Made by a program: the position numbers and the translations under genes
The notes under the pieces: generated by a model
Told to the model about the DNA's origin: nothing
What the model saw: the letters and a program-made list of their open reading frames with translations, nothing else
The model's database searches: none
Part shown: positions 26,188 through 34,443 of the stretch, one piece after another
How the letters are laid out: every line of letters starts with the position of its first letter
Numbering within the stretch: the first letter of the stretch is position 1
Source of the DNA: Saprospiraceae bacterium
GTDB taxonomy: Bacteria > Bacteroidota > Bacteroidia > Chitinophagales > Saprospiraceae
Direction of reading: 5' to 3'
DNA: 64,000 bases
NCBI GenBank assembly: GCA_041392805.1
Contig: JAWKLJ010000001.1
Span: 620,001-684,000, forward strand

Positions 26188-27999
26188 TTACTCCTGGATC
26201 AGGAACTGCTGTGTCACCGATGCGTTGCAATCGTGGATACTCACATTCGACCGCTTGCCGTAAACGCCGTCGGCGTTCAATTCGATCTGCATGCACTTAT
26301 CCGAGTTGACCACCGAACGGATGTTTTTGGTCATACCGTCGTAAATCCACTTCTGAGCGTTGGTACCATTACAACTGTACAGCTGGATGTTATTGCCGTT
26401 GTTGGTATTGCTTTGACTGAGATCGATACATAGGTTGTGATAGTTGATCAGTTTGAACGCCAGGCCGTCGAAGAACCATTGTTCGGCCGTGTTGGTATTA
26501 TCCTTGGTCCAGAGCTGAATATTGGAGCCCGATTCGGCACCGGTATGTGAGTGCACCGCAAAATTGGGCGCCAATACCGGGACGATATGTTTGACACTGG
26601 CTGCACTACTTACAGCTGAGGAACTGTTGATCGTCCACTTTTGCTCGTTGGTACTGGAATAATTGCAATCCCACAACCGGATATTGACGTTGGAGGAGGA
26701 ATTGGCGACACCGTTGGCCGCTTCAAAGCATTTGTCAAAGCTCACCACCGAGTGGATCGTTCTGTGGATGCCGTTGTACACCCACTGCTGGGCGTTACTG
26801 CCATTGCAACTATACAGCTGAATATTGGTGCCGTTATTCGTATTGCTATTACTCAGGTCCAGGCATTTATCGAGATTCAACTTCGACCGGATCGTACGAT
26901 CTCCCGCGTTAAAGTACCACTGTTGATTGGGGTTGCTGGTACAGGTATAGGTCTGAATATTAGTTCCATTGCCGGTATTACTGCCGTAATCGTCAATACA
27001 TTTCCCGGGGTTGAATGCAAATTGAACAGTGGTCAATGTTTGCAAGGGGCCAAGAAAGTCAACACCCGGATCAAGAAACATGTATTTCATATAGCCGTCC
27101 TGGCTTCCACCACCGTTTTCCCCGGGTTCCATGTAAATACTATAACTCATGTTGTGCAAATAACTGCCGCCACCGCCGGCTTCGCCAATGCTACCGGCTC
27201 CGCCACCGGAGTAACCGCCGCCGCCGCCCGGGCCATAAAACGAAAATCCACCACCGCCAAAACCCCAGCCGCCGGACTGGCAACCGGCGCAATGGGCACC
27301 GTCGCCACCAGAAGGGTAGCCTTTTTGAGCAGGAGCGCCATTTTCCGTGTTTTTTTCGGCGTTCTCAAAGGCACCGGCGCCGCCGCCGCTGGTTTCGCTA
27401 AAGTTCCCTCCAGCATTGCCATCCATGCCTCCTGACATATCCGGACTGGACTGCACCTTTCCGGATCCTCCTGCAGTAGTGTTCATCCCGCCTTTGCCAG
27501 GGTGCACATCCGTACAGCTAAAGGCGAACATCCCGGTATATCCACCGCCGCCGCCGCCAGCGACGGCAAGGATGATCCAATCGTCATCGCTGGTGGCGTC
27601 TGGCCTGCGATACAGTACCGCGCTACCGCCACCGCCGCCACCACCGGCGGTGCCTGACCCCACCACACCAGCGAATTCTTCCGATTCTCCCTTTTCTCCT
27701 TTGATAAATCGCAGGGTTGAGCCGACAGGGATTTCATCGGTGCCATTTCCTACCTTGAAAATAGCTCTGACTACGGCTCCACTGCCCCCTTTGGCATTGC
27801 AGTATGTGTTGCTTACATGGGTAGAGGCATCTCCTCCGTCGCCGCCTTTGATATCAATGTAGACGAAACCGGCCGAACTGGGAACCATCATTATGTTTAC
27901 CCTTCCACTCATGATGTGCTGCTGCGCTCTTAGTGGCAGAGCAACCATAAAGCTCAACAGCACCACTATTTGGAAAGATCTTATTAATTGGGTATGCAT
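26188..27999 (-). CDS. Secreted glycine-rich / double ricin-B lectin protein, array member 6
   Basis: 603 residues, signal peptide to about 25 (LPLRAQQ). Glycine-rich part about 40-330 with FVYIDIKGGDGG, VGNGTDEIPVGSTLRFIKG, GGGGGGGSAVLY, LAVAGGGGGGYTG, GWGFGGGGFSFYGPGGGGGYSGGG. Trefoils about 340-475 and 480-603 (NQQWYFN, AQQWVYNG, EQKWTIN, EQWFFDG, AQKWIYDG, TQQFLIQE). It is the only member without its own operator: its start codon is 27 bp after the stop of member 7, so it is the second gene of the unit member 7 - member 6 - delta-60 protein. Its trefoil sequences are the most divergent in the array (for example AFKLINYHNLC in place of AIKMRDHQNLC). Confidence 0.9.
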   Translation of the reverse strand: MHTQLIRSFQIVVLLSFMVALPLRAQQHIMSGRVNIMMVPSSAGFVYIDIKGGDGGDASTHVSNTYCNAKGGSGAVVRAIFKVGNGTDEIPVGSTLRFIKGEKGESEEFAGVVGSGTAGGGGGGGSAVLYRRPDATSDDDWIILAVAGGGGGGYTGMFAFSCTDVHPGKGGMNTTAGGSGKVQSSPDMSGGMDGNAGGNFSETSGGGAGAFENAEKNTENGAPAQKGYPSGGDGAHCAGCQSGGWGFGGGGFSFYGPGGGGGYSGGGAGSIGEAGGGGSYLHNMSYSIYMEPGENGGGSQDGYMKYMFLDPGVDFLGPLQTLTTVQFAFNPGKCIDDYGSNTGNGTNIQTYTCTSNPNQQWYFNAGDRTIRSKLNLDKCLDLSNSNTNNGTNIQLYSCNGSNAQQWVYNGIHRTIHSVVSFDKCFEAANGVANSSSNVNIRLWDCNYSSTNEQKWTINSSSAVSSAASVKHIVPVLAPNFAVHSHTGAESGSNIQLWTKDNTNTAEQWFFDGLAFKLINYHNLCIDLSQSNTNNGNNIQLYSCNGTNAQKWIYDGMTKNIRSVVNSDKCMQIELNADGVYGKRSNVSIHDCNASVTQQFLIQE

Positions 28000-28026
28000 G
28001 ATTAGTTGTTTTTTGTTTACGAATAA

Positions 28027-29859
28027 TTATTCCTGGATCAAAAACTGCTGCGCCTCCGAGCCATTGCAATCCTGGATATCTACGTTCGACCGCTTGCCAT
28101 ACACGCCGTCGGTATTCAGCTCGATCTGCATGCATTTGTCCGTGTTGACCACCGAGCGAATTGCTTTTGTCATCCCGTCGTAGAGCCATTTCTGGGCGTT
28201 GGTGCCGTTGCAGTTGTACAACTGGATGTTAACGCTCTGGCTGAGGTCGATGCACAGGTTTTGGTGATCGCGCATCTTGATGGCCATGCCGTCGAAGTAC
28301 CATTGTTCGGCTGTGTTGGTATTGTCTTTTGTCCACAATTGGATATTGGAACCAGACACGGCGCCGGTATGGGAGTGCAGGGCAAAGCTGGTAGATAATA
28401 CCGGAACGATGTGTTTCATGTTGGACACATTACTCACGGCCGTGGCGCCGTCGATCTCCCACTTCTGATTATTATTCGTGTATTGGCAGTCCCACAACTG
28501 GAGGTTGACATTGGCGGTCGATGCACTTCCATTGGCCGCATCAAAGCATTTGTCACAATTCAGGGTGGAGTGGATCGTTTTGTAGAGACCATTGTACACC
28601 CAGCGTTGGGCTTCGGTATTGTTACAATCCCAGAGCTGAATATTAGTGCCATTTCCTGTGTTGCTATGATCCAGGTCCAGGCATTTGTTGAAATTTATCA
28701 TCGAATGGATTGTTCGATCCCCCGTATTCAAGTACCACTTTTGATTTGAATTTCCGGTACAGTTATACGTTTGAATGTTGGTACCATTATCGATATTGCT
28801 ACGGTAGGCGTCTATGCACTTACTTGAATTATAAGCAAAGTGAATTGTTGTTGCATCAGGCGCATTATCAGTAAGTTGGAAGATGACGTAGCCAGCCATT
28901 GGAGCATTTGTGTTTGGAAGAATGGTGATCTCATTAAAAAACACCCAAAGACCATTTGAATAACTGCCGCCACCGCCACCACCTGAGATTCCAGATCCGG
29001 CGCCGCCACCGGAATAACCGCCACCGCCGCCGGCTAAGCCCTTGGTTAGACCCTGTTTCTGACCGTGGCCACAGCCAAAATAATCTTTTTTCTCGCCTCC
29101 AAATAAAAACTGTAGATCATCTTGCCAAATAGCCCAGGATCCTTTCGGTTCTCCATTTTCCATGGCGCTATTCAACCCACCTCCACCTTTATCGGAGTCA
29201 CTTCCGTTCTCCCCGCCTATAGACCCAGGACCCCCATTTTTACCTGATGTTGTCGTGGATGCCGATTGGCCTTCTACTTGCACCGTACAGCAGTCTGAAT
29301 AAGCACCGCCACCACCACCTGCAACAATTATGGTTTCCCAGGAACTCTCATTAGGTTTTCTAACAAACAACCCTGTTCCACCACCGCCAGCAGCGAGGAG
29401 ATATCCTGCCTCATTATAAGTGCCGCCACTTAATCCGATAATCATCCGAACGGTTGAGCCTGGTGGAACTTCATTTTCGCCAGTTCCAATTTTCAAATAA
29501 CCTTTGATAAGGGCGCCGCCGCCGCCTTTGGTCTTAAAAGGGGTGATAAGTGCGGTGTTTATTCTGCTTCCACCATCTGCTCCTCTGACTTCAAGGCGCA
29601 GGTAGTCGTATGCTACAGTGTTCGGCACGGTCATGTCTACGTACGACCCGGTATAGGTGACTATGTAGTTTCGGTCATTATTAAACATAGTTAGCGAGCG
29701 TTTACCCTGTTTGGCATCTTCCACAGCAGCGACCCCGTATTGTTTTTCCATCGTGTTCCAATAATCAAATTGTGCGATTAGCTGGGCAGATCCGCAAAGA
29801 GTGGTCATTAGCAAAAGCAAATAGATTTTGGTCAGTTTTGACTTAATATCCTTTTCCAT
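28027..29859 (-). CDS. Secreted glycine-rich / double ricin-B lectin protein, array member 7
   Basis: 610 residues from ATG 29859, 48 bp after the -7 element. Signal peptide to about 30. The front (YWNTMEKQYGVAAVEDAKQG, LRLEVRGADGGSRINTALIT, IGTGENEVPPGSTVRMIIG, VAGGGGGAYSDCC) is nearly the same as member 4. The first trefoil contains the block shared with members 1 and 8; the DNA at 28391-28686 reads the same as 30425-30720 by eye, including silent positions. The second trefoil has the short loop SQSVNIQ. The mosaic of a member-4-type head and a member-8-type lectin part is what repeated recombination between neighbours would leave. Confidence 0.9.
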   Translation of the reverse strand: MEKDIKSKLTKIYLLLLMTTLCGSAQLIAQFDYWNTMEKQYGVAAVEDAKQGKRSLTMFNNDRNYIVTYTGSYVDMTVPNTVAYDYLRLEVRGADGGSRINTALITPFKTKGGGGALIKGYLKIGTGENEVPPGSTVRMIIGLSGGTYNEAGYLLAAGGGGTGLFVRKPNESSWETIIVAGGGGGAYSDCCTVQVEGQSASTTTSGKNGGPGSIGGENGSDSDKGGGGLNSAMENGEPKGSWAIWQDDLQFLFGGEKKDYFGCGHGQKQGLTKGLAGGGGGYSGGGAGSGISGGGGGGSYSNGLWVFFNEITILPNTNAPMAGYVIFQLTDNAPDATTIHFAYNSSKCIDAYRSNIDNGTNIQTYNCTGNSNQKWYLNTGDRTIHSMINFNKCLDLDHSNTGNGTNIQLWDCNNTEAQRWVYNGLYKTIHSTLNCDKCFDAANGSASTANVNLQLWDCQYTNNNQKWEIDGATAVSNVSNMKHIVPVLSTSFALHSHTGAVSGSNIQLWTKDNTNTAEQWYFDGMAIKMRDHQNLCIDLSQSVNIQLYNCNGTNAQKWLYDGMTKAIRSVVNTDKCMQIELNTDGVYGKRSNVDIQDCNGSEAQQFLIQE

Positions 29860-29906
29860 TGTTATTTTTTATTTTTAGAAATTGAAACATTTTAACCTTG
29901 ACCATA

Positions 29907-29968
29907 CAAAGATGCAGGCTGTGACGAAGCTGATTCAGGACTATTGTTTCGATTTCTTGTACAATTGT
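29907..29968 (-). promoter_or_regulatory. Regulon promoter/operator of the member 7 - member 6 - delta-60 unit
   Basis: Half-sites 29959-29968 (ACAATTGTAC, weaker) and 29938-29947 (ACAATAGTCC); -7 element CATCTTTG with TTTG at 29907-29910. Confidence 0.84.
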
Positions 29969-29993
29969 TTTGAAAGAAAGGCCTGGTAAAAAA

Positions 29994-30030
29994 ATGCTCC
30001 GGCACAGCGTTGATTCCTGTACCGGAGCAT
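29994..30030 (-). terminator. Shared-type hairpin after array member 8
   Basis: Stem ATGCTCCGGCACAG / CTGTACCGGAGCAT with one G-U pair in RNA, 31 bp past the stop at 30061. Confidence 0.7.
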
Positions 30031-30060
30031 GACCAAAAGCATGGAAAAGATCTTCTTCCC

Positions 30061-32298
30061 TTACTCCTGGATCAAAAACTGCTGCGCCTCCGAGCCATTG
30101 CAATCCTGGATATCTACGTTCGACCGCTTGCCATACACGCCGTCGGTATTCAGCTCGATCTGCATGCACTTGTCCGGGTTGACCACCGAGCGGATCGATT
30201 GCGTCATCCCGTCGTAGAGCCATTTCTGGGCGTTGGTGCCGTTGCAGTTGTACAACTGGATGTTATTGCTCTGGCTGAGGTCGATGCACAGGTTTTGGTG
30301 ATCGCGCATCTTGATGGCCAGGCCGTCGAAGTACCATTGTTCGGCTGTGTTGGTATTGTCTTTGGTCCACAGTTGGATGTTGGAGCCCGATTCGGCGCCG
30401 GTATGGGAGTGCAGGGCAAAGCTGGTAGATAATACCGGAACGATGTGTTTCATGTTGGACACATTACTCACGGCCGTGGCGCCGTCGATCTCCCACTTCT
30501 GATTATTATTCGTGTATTGGCAGTCCCACAACTGGAGGTTGACATTGGCGGTCGATGCACTTCCATTGGCCGCATCAAAGCATTTGTCACAATTCAGGGT
30601 GGAGTGGATCGTTTTGTAGAGACCATTGTACACCCAGCGTTGGGCTTCGGTATTGTTACAATCCCAGAGCTGAATATTAGTGCCATTTCCTGTGTTGCTA
30701 TGATCCAGGTCCAGGCATTTTGCGGTATTCACCATCGAGCGGATGGTGCGATCTTCCAGGTTAAAGAACCACTGTTGATTAGGGTTGCCCGTACATGTGT
30801 ACGTTTGAATGTTATTGCCGTTGCTGGTGCCGCTGCCGTAGTCGTCAATACACTTACTGGTGTTATAGGCGAACTTGATGTTGTTGCTCACCTTGGCAAT
30901 ATTGGTGAGCCTTAACACTACAGATCCATCACGAGTCGAACTGGTGGTATTGTTTTGGATCTTCACCGTGGAAAGGGACATGGCATTGACGAAGCTGGCT
31001 CCGCCACCGCCCGGATAGTAATCCTTTCCACCTCCACCTCCGGAATACCCGCCGCCGCCACCGCCACTGGTATTGCCGTCGCCGCCGCCACCAAAGCCAT
31101 ACCCCCCTCTGGTATCACCCCAAGCGGTTTCTCCGACGGCTATGCCCCCAGTTCCCCCCATCGGAAGAATCGTTTTATTCCAGGTATAGGAACCGTTGCT
31201 GTTTTGGGTACGCGCACCTTCCCATCCGGGAGCGCCGGAGTACCAGTCACTTCCAGATGGATCTCCCTCATACGCTCCACCGCCGCCGGTACCAGTGTTA
31301 TCATGCTGGGAACCATCTCCACCGTAGGAGCCGTCTATTCCGCCGGCGCCGCCACTGTTCCCTCCCTGATCACCGCTTGTACCGGTAACCGCAGCATGCC
31401 CTGCACGTTTTACGGAGCAGCAGTCGGAATAGGCGCCGCCACCACCACCTGCTGCTACCAACAGATGCCATTCATCGTCGGTCGGTTTTGAATACAAAAT
31501 ACCGGTCCCACCGCCACCCGGGCAGCCGGAGGTGTTCTGGTTGGTTCGGGTGGCTCCTTTCAAACCGACTATGATGCGAACTACAGATCCCGGCGGGATC
31601 TGGTTTGAACCGGTCCCAATCGAAAATTGAGCCATGATGGTAGCGCCTTCACCTCCATTTACGGTAAAGCGGGTTGCCCCAGTTGACTCTTTCACTTGCC
31701 GCTTTCCCCCGTCGGCGCCCCTGGCATAGACATTCAGGTATTGAAATCTGGTGTCGGAAGGGACCGTATAATCATAGGGGTCATTTCCCCGGGATTCACA
31801 AACTACCGGATATCCATTGGCATCCAGGTAACGCGAGGGACCAGATCTCCAGACTTCTTGCCCAAAGCTATTGAGCAACACCAGGTTACGATCGGATTGT
31901 AGTTTTAGCGTTTTGGCGCTGTTGGTATTTGATCGCCAGATAACTGATCCGTTGCCGTCCTTGATCTGCAATTCGCCATCATTGGAAGAGAAACTCAGCG
32001 TAGATCCTTTTCCGCTAGTTCCAGAAGACCATTTATCATCTTGATCATAAAAATAAACGACCAGGTTACCGTCAGACTGCCATTTCAGGCTCGCCCGGCC
32101 ATTTTCCAGCAGCGTGCCCGCTTGGGCTTTGGTAAGCATGCTGGTTACGTTTGATGTTCCGGGAATAGGTAAATTATTTACCGTAAGTTCCGACTGCGCA
32201 TAAAGTGTGGCATCGGTCATGCTGATGCTTACCAGCAGGATAAAAAATGTCCGAATTGATCGACTAAGGGAACCAACATTTCTATTTGTATTTTTCAT
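30061..32298 (-). CDS. Secreted B-lectin / glycine-rich / double ricin-B protein, array member 8
   Basis: 745 residues from ATG 32298 (MKNTNRNVGSLSRSIRTFFIL), 41 bp after the -7 element. Signal peptide to about 34. Bulb-type lectin domain about 45-150: MLTKAQAGTLLENGRA, SDGNLVVYFYD, GELQIKDGNGSVIWRSN, QSDRNLVLLNSFGQEVWRS. Then the glycine-rich domain (YLNVYARGADGGKRQVKE, IGTGSNQIPPGSVVRIIVG, LVAAGGGGGAYSDCC, YGFGGGGDGNTSGGGGGGYSGG) and two trefoils ending AQQFLIQE. The head is related to member 5 (same KRQVKEs/aTGATRFTVNGG stretch), the lectin part to member 7. So two of nine members carry the third lectin module, and they are not adjacent. Confidence 0.9.
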   Translation of the reverse strand: MKNTNRNVGSLSRSIRTFFILLVSISMTDATLYAQSELTVNNLPIPGTSNVTSMLTKAQAGTLLENGRASLKWQSDGNLVVYFYDQDDKWSSGTSGKGSTLSFSSNDGELQIKDGNGSVIWRSNTNSAKTLKLQSDRNLVLLNSFGQEVWRSGPSRYLDANGYPVVCESRGNDPYDYTVPSDTRFQYLNVYARGADGGKRQVKESTGATRFTVNGGEGATIMAQFSIGTGSNQIPPGSVVRIIVGLKGATRTNQNTSGCPGGGGTGILYSKPTDDEWHLLVAAGGGGGAYSDCCSVKRAGHAAVTGTSGDQGGNSGGAGGIDGSYGGDGSQHDNTGTGGGGAYEGDPSGSDWYSGAPGWEGARTQNSNGSYTWNKTILPMGGTGGIAVGETAWGDTRGGYGFGGGGDGNTSGGGGGGYSGGGGGKDYYPGGGGASFVNAMSLSTVKIQNNTTSSTRDGSVVLRLTNIAKVSNNIKFAYNTSKCIDDYGSGTSNGNNIQTYTCTGNPNQQWFFNLEDRTIRSMVNTAKCLDLDHSNTGNGTNIQLWDCNNTEAQRWVYNGLYKTIHSTLNCDKCFDAANGSASTANVNLQLWDCQYTNNNQKWEIDGATAVSNVSNMKHIVPVLSTSFALHSHTGAESGSNIQLWTKDNTNTAEQWYFDGLAIKMRDHQNLCIDLSQSNNIQLYNCNGTNAQKWLYDGMTQSIRSVVNPDKCMQIELNTDGVYGKRSNVDIQDCNGSEAQQFLIQE

Positions 32299-32338
32299 CT
32301 TTTTGCAATTTGTTGTGCAATTTGTCTTGAACACATTA

Positions 32339-32400
32339 CAAAAGTGCAGCGAATAGCCTTCGCATTTTTGAACTCTTGTTTTGAATTCTTGGATTATTGT
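32339..32400 (-). promoter_or_regulatory. Regulon promoter/operator of array member 8
   Basis: Half-sites 32391-32400 (ACAATAATCC) and 32370-32379 (ACAAGAGTTC); -7 element CACTTTTG with TTTG at 32339-32342. Confidence 0.84.
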
Positions 32401-32426
32401 TTACTGGAGGCTCTAAAAAAAACTGC

Positions 32427-34309
32427 TTACTCCTTGATCAGGAACTGCTGCGCAGCTGATCCATTACAATCCTGGATATCTACATTCGAGCGTTTGCCGT
32501 ACACACCATCGGTGTTTTTCTCGATCTGCATGCACTTGGCATGGTTGACCGCCGAACGGATGGATTTCGTCATGCCGTCGTAGAGCCATTTCTGGGCGCT
32601 GCTGCCGTTGCAGTTCCAGAGTTGGATGTTGTTTCCGTTGTCGTAATTGCTCTGGCTGAGGTCAATGCACAGATCTCGAAATTCGCGCATCTTGATGGTT
32701 AATCCGTCAAAATACCAGTACTCGGCGTACAACGTTTGGTCCTTGGTCCATAGTTGGATGTTGGAGCCGGATTCGTTCCCGGTATGGGAGTGTACGGCAA
32801 AGCCGGGTGCTAAAACTGGAACGATAAACCTGGCTTTGACCGGAACACTTATGTTCGTGGCCCCGTCAATCGTCCACTTCATGTTGTTACTGGTATAGTT
32901 GCAATCCCACAATTGGACATTGACATTTGAATTCGGGTAGGCGCTACCGTTTGTAGCGTCCAGGCATTTGTCCGAGTTCACTCCGGAGTGGATCGTTTGG
33001 TAGAGGCCGTTGTACACCCAATGTTGGGCGGGGAAACCCTGCAATCCAAAAGCTGAATATTGGTGCCGTTTGCTGTGTTGCTATTGTCGAGGTCCAGGCA
33101 TTTGTTGATATTCAACTTCGAGCGGATCGTACGATCCTCCGTATTCAAGTACCACAGTTGATTGGTATTGCCGGTACAGGTATACGTTTGAATGTTATTT
33201 CCGTTACTGGTGCTGCTGCGGTAGTCATCGATGCATTTGTTGGGGTTGTAGGCAAAATGGATCGATTTAAAAAGAGGACCATCGAAAAAGTTGTAGAAAA
33301 CATAGCCATCCCCGGGGGATGTAGTTCTTCCATTCACTATAGCATAGCCAATTTTCGCATAGGCTTCATGGTAAAAGCTGCCACCACCATCACCGGTGAA
33401 CTCCTCCCCTCGATGTTCGTTAAGTGCGCTTGGGTCCGTGACATCACCTCCCTTGTATCCACCACCACCGCCGGTACGATAGCTATCGTCGTTTCGAGAA
33501 CTTCCACCACCGCCAAAGCCCCAGCCGCTATTCTGGCCACCCTTTCCTCCGGTTGGGGTGCCACTATTGGGTCCTCCGGCCCAACCCGGGTAGCCACCCC
33601 ACATTGTTACCGAATTATAGGTCATACTTTGGCCTTGTGAAAATGCACCGCCGCCGGCTCCGGCTAAACAGAAATTCTCTTTATATCCAAGGTCTTGATC
33701 GGCATATCCACCAACACCCGTTGATGAACTGGGCAGCGTGGCTACTATATCCCTGCCAGGGTCGCCCTCGATACCATCGCCATGGCCACCACAACAGCTG
33801 CCCATGCCTCCCGAGCCGGCTCCGGCTACTGCTAAAAGTTGCCATTTGTCATTTTGCCCAGGTCCCCTAAATGCCAGTCCGGTGCCGCCTCCACTTCCTG
33901 CGCCGCGCGTGGCGAGGCCAGATGTTGAATTTTCACCACCTTTTTCTCCTACAATAAATCGCAGGGTTGAACCAACAGGGAGTTGGCCGGTGCCATTTCC
34001 TACCTCAACTACAAGTACCACGGAAGCTCCCTCACCCCCGCGGACCCAAAGATGGTCAGTTGATTTGCGAAAACGCCCTCCATCTGCACCTTCCAACCAC
34101 AGATACAGGTATTGCCCATCCGTAGATTGCGGAATTTTTAAATCCAGATATTCACGATTCTGATAGGGCACAGTGTGGCCTGCTCCATCCGCTAGAAGGT
34201 GTCCTGAATTATCACTATAGGTTTGAGCTTTTAGTGTGGGTATAATGAGGCCAAACAGCCATAAAGCAGGAATCGCCATGATTTTAATTTTCAATGCTGA
34301 CTTTTTCAT
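32427..34309 (-). CDS. Glycine-rich / double ricin-B lectin protein, array member 9, frameshifted
   Basis: Two overlapping frames make one member of about 627 residues. The first (34309 to about 33040) holds the signal peptide, the glycine-rich domain (YLYLWLEGADGG, VGNGTGQLPVGSTLRFIVG, AVAGAGSGGMGSCCGG, GWGFGGGGSSRND) and the start of trefoil 1 up to IQLLDC. The second (to 32427) continues AQHWVYNGLYQTIHSG through a complete trefoil 2 ending AQQFLIKE. Compared with siblings, where DCNG is encoded, one base is missing between 33029 and 33043. If real, the product stops shortly after the break and loses most lectin parts; if a sequencing slip, the gene is normal. Promoter and operator are intact. 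Confidence 0.85.
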
Positions 34310-34350
34310 TTTTCTGATTTTTAAATCCTTTTTTCAATAATTTGATGACA

Positions 34351-34412
34351 CAAAGGTGCATGCTTTGTCCAGCTTAAAATTTGACTATTGCTTTGACTTC
34401 TTGGACTATTGC
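34351..34412 (-). promoter_or_regulatory. Regulon promoter/operator of array member 9
   Basis: Half-sites 34403-34412 (GCAATAGTCC) and 34382-34391 (GCAATAGTCA); -7 element CACCTTTG with TTTG at 34351-34354. Both halves carry the same first-base change. Confidence 0.85.
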
Positions 34413-34443
34413 TTAGGAGAGGGCGGAAAAAGTCGAATGACTG

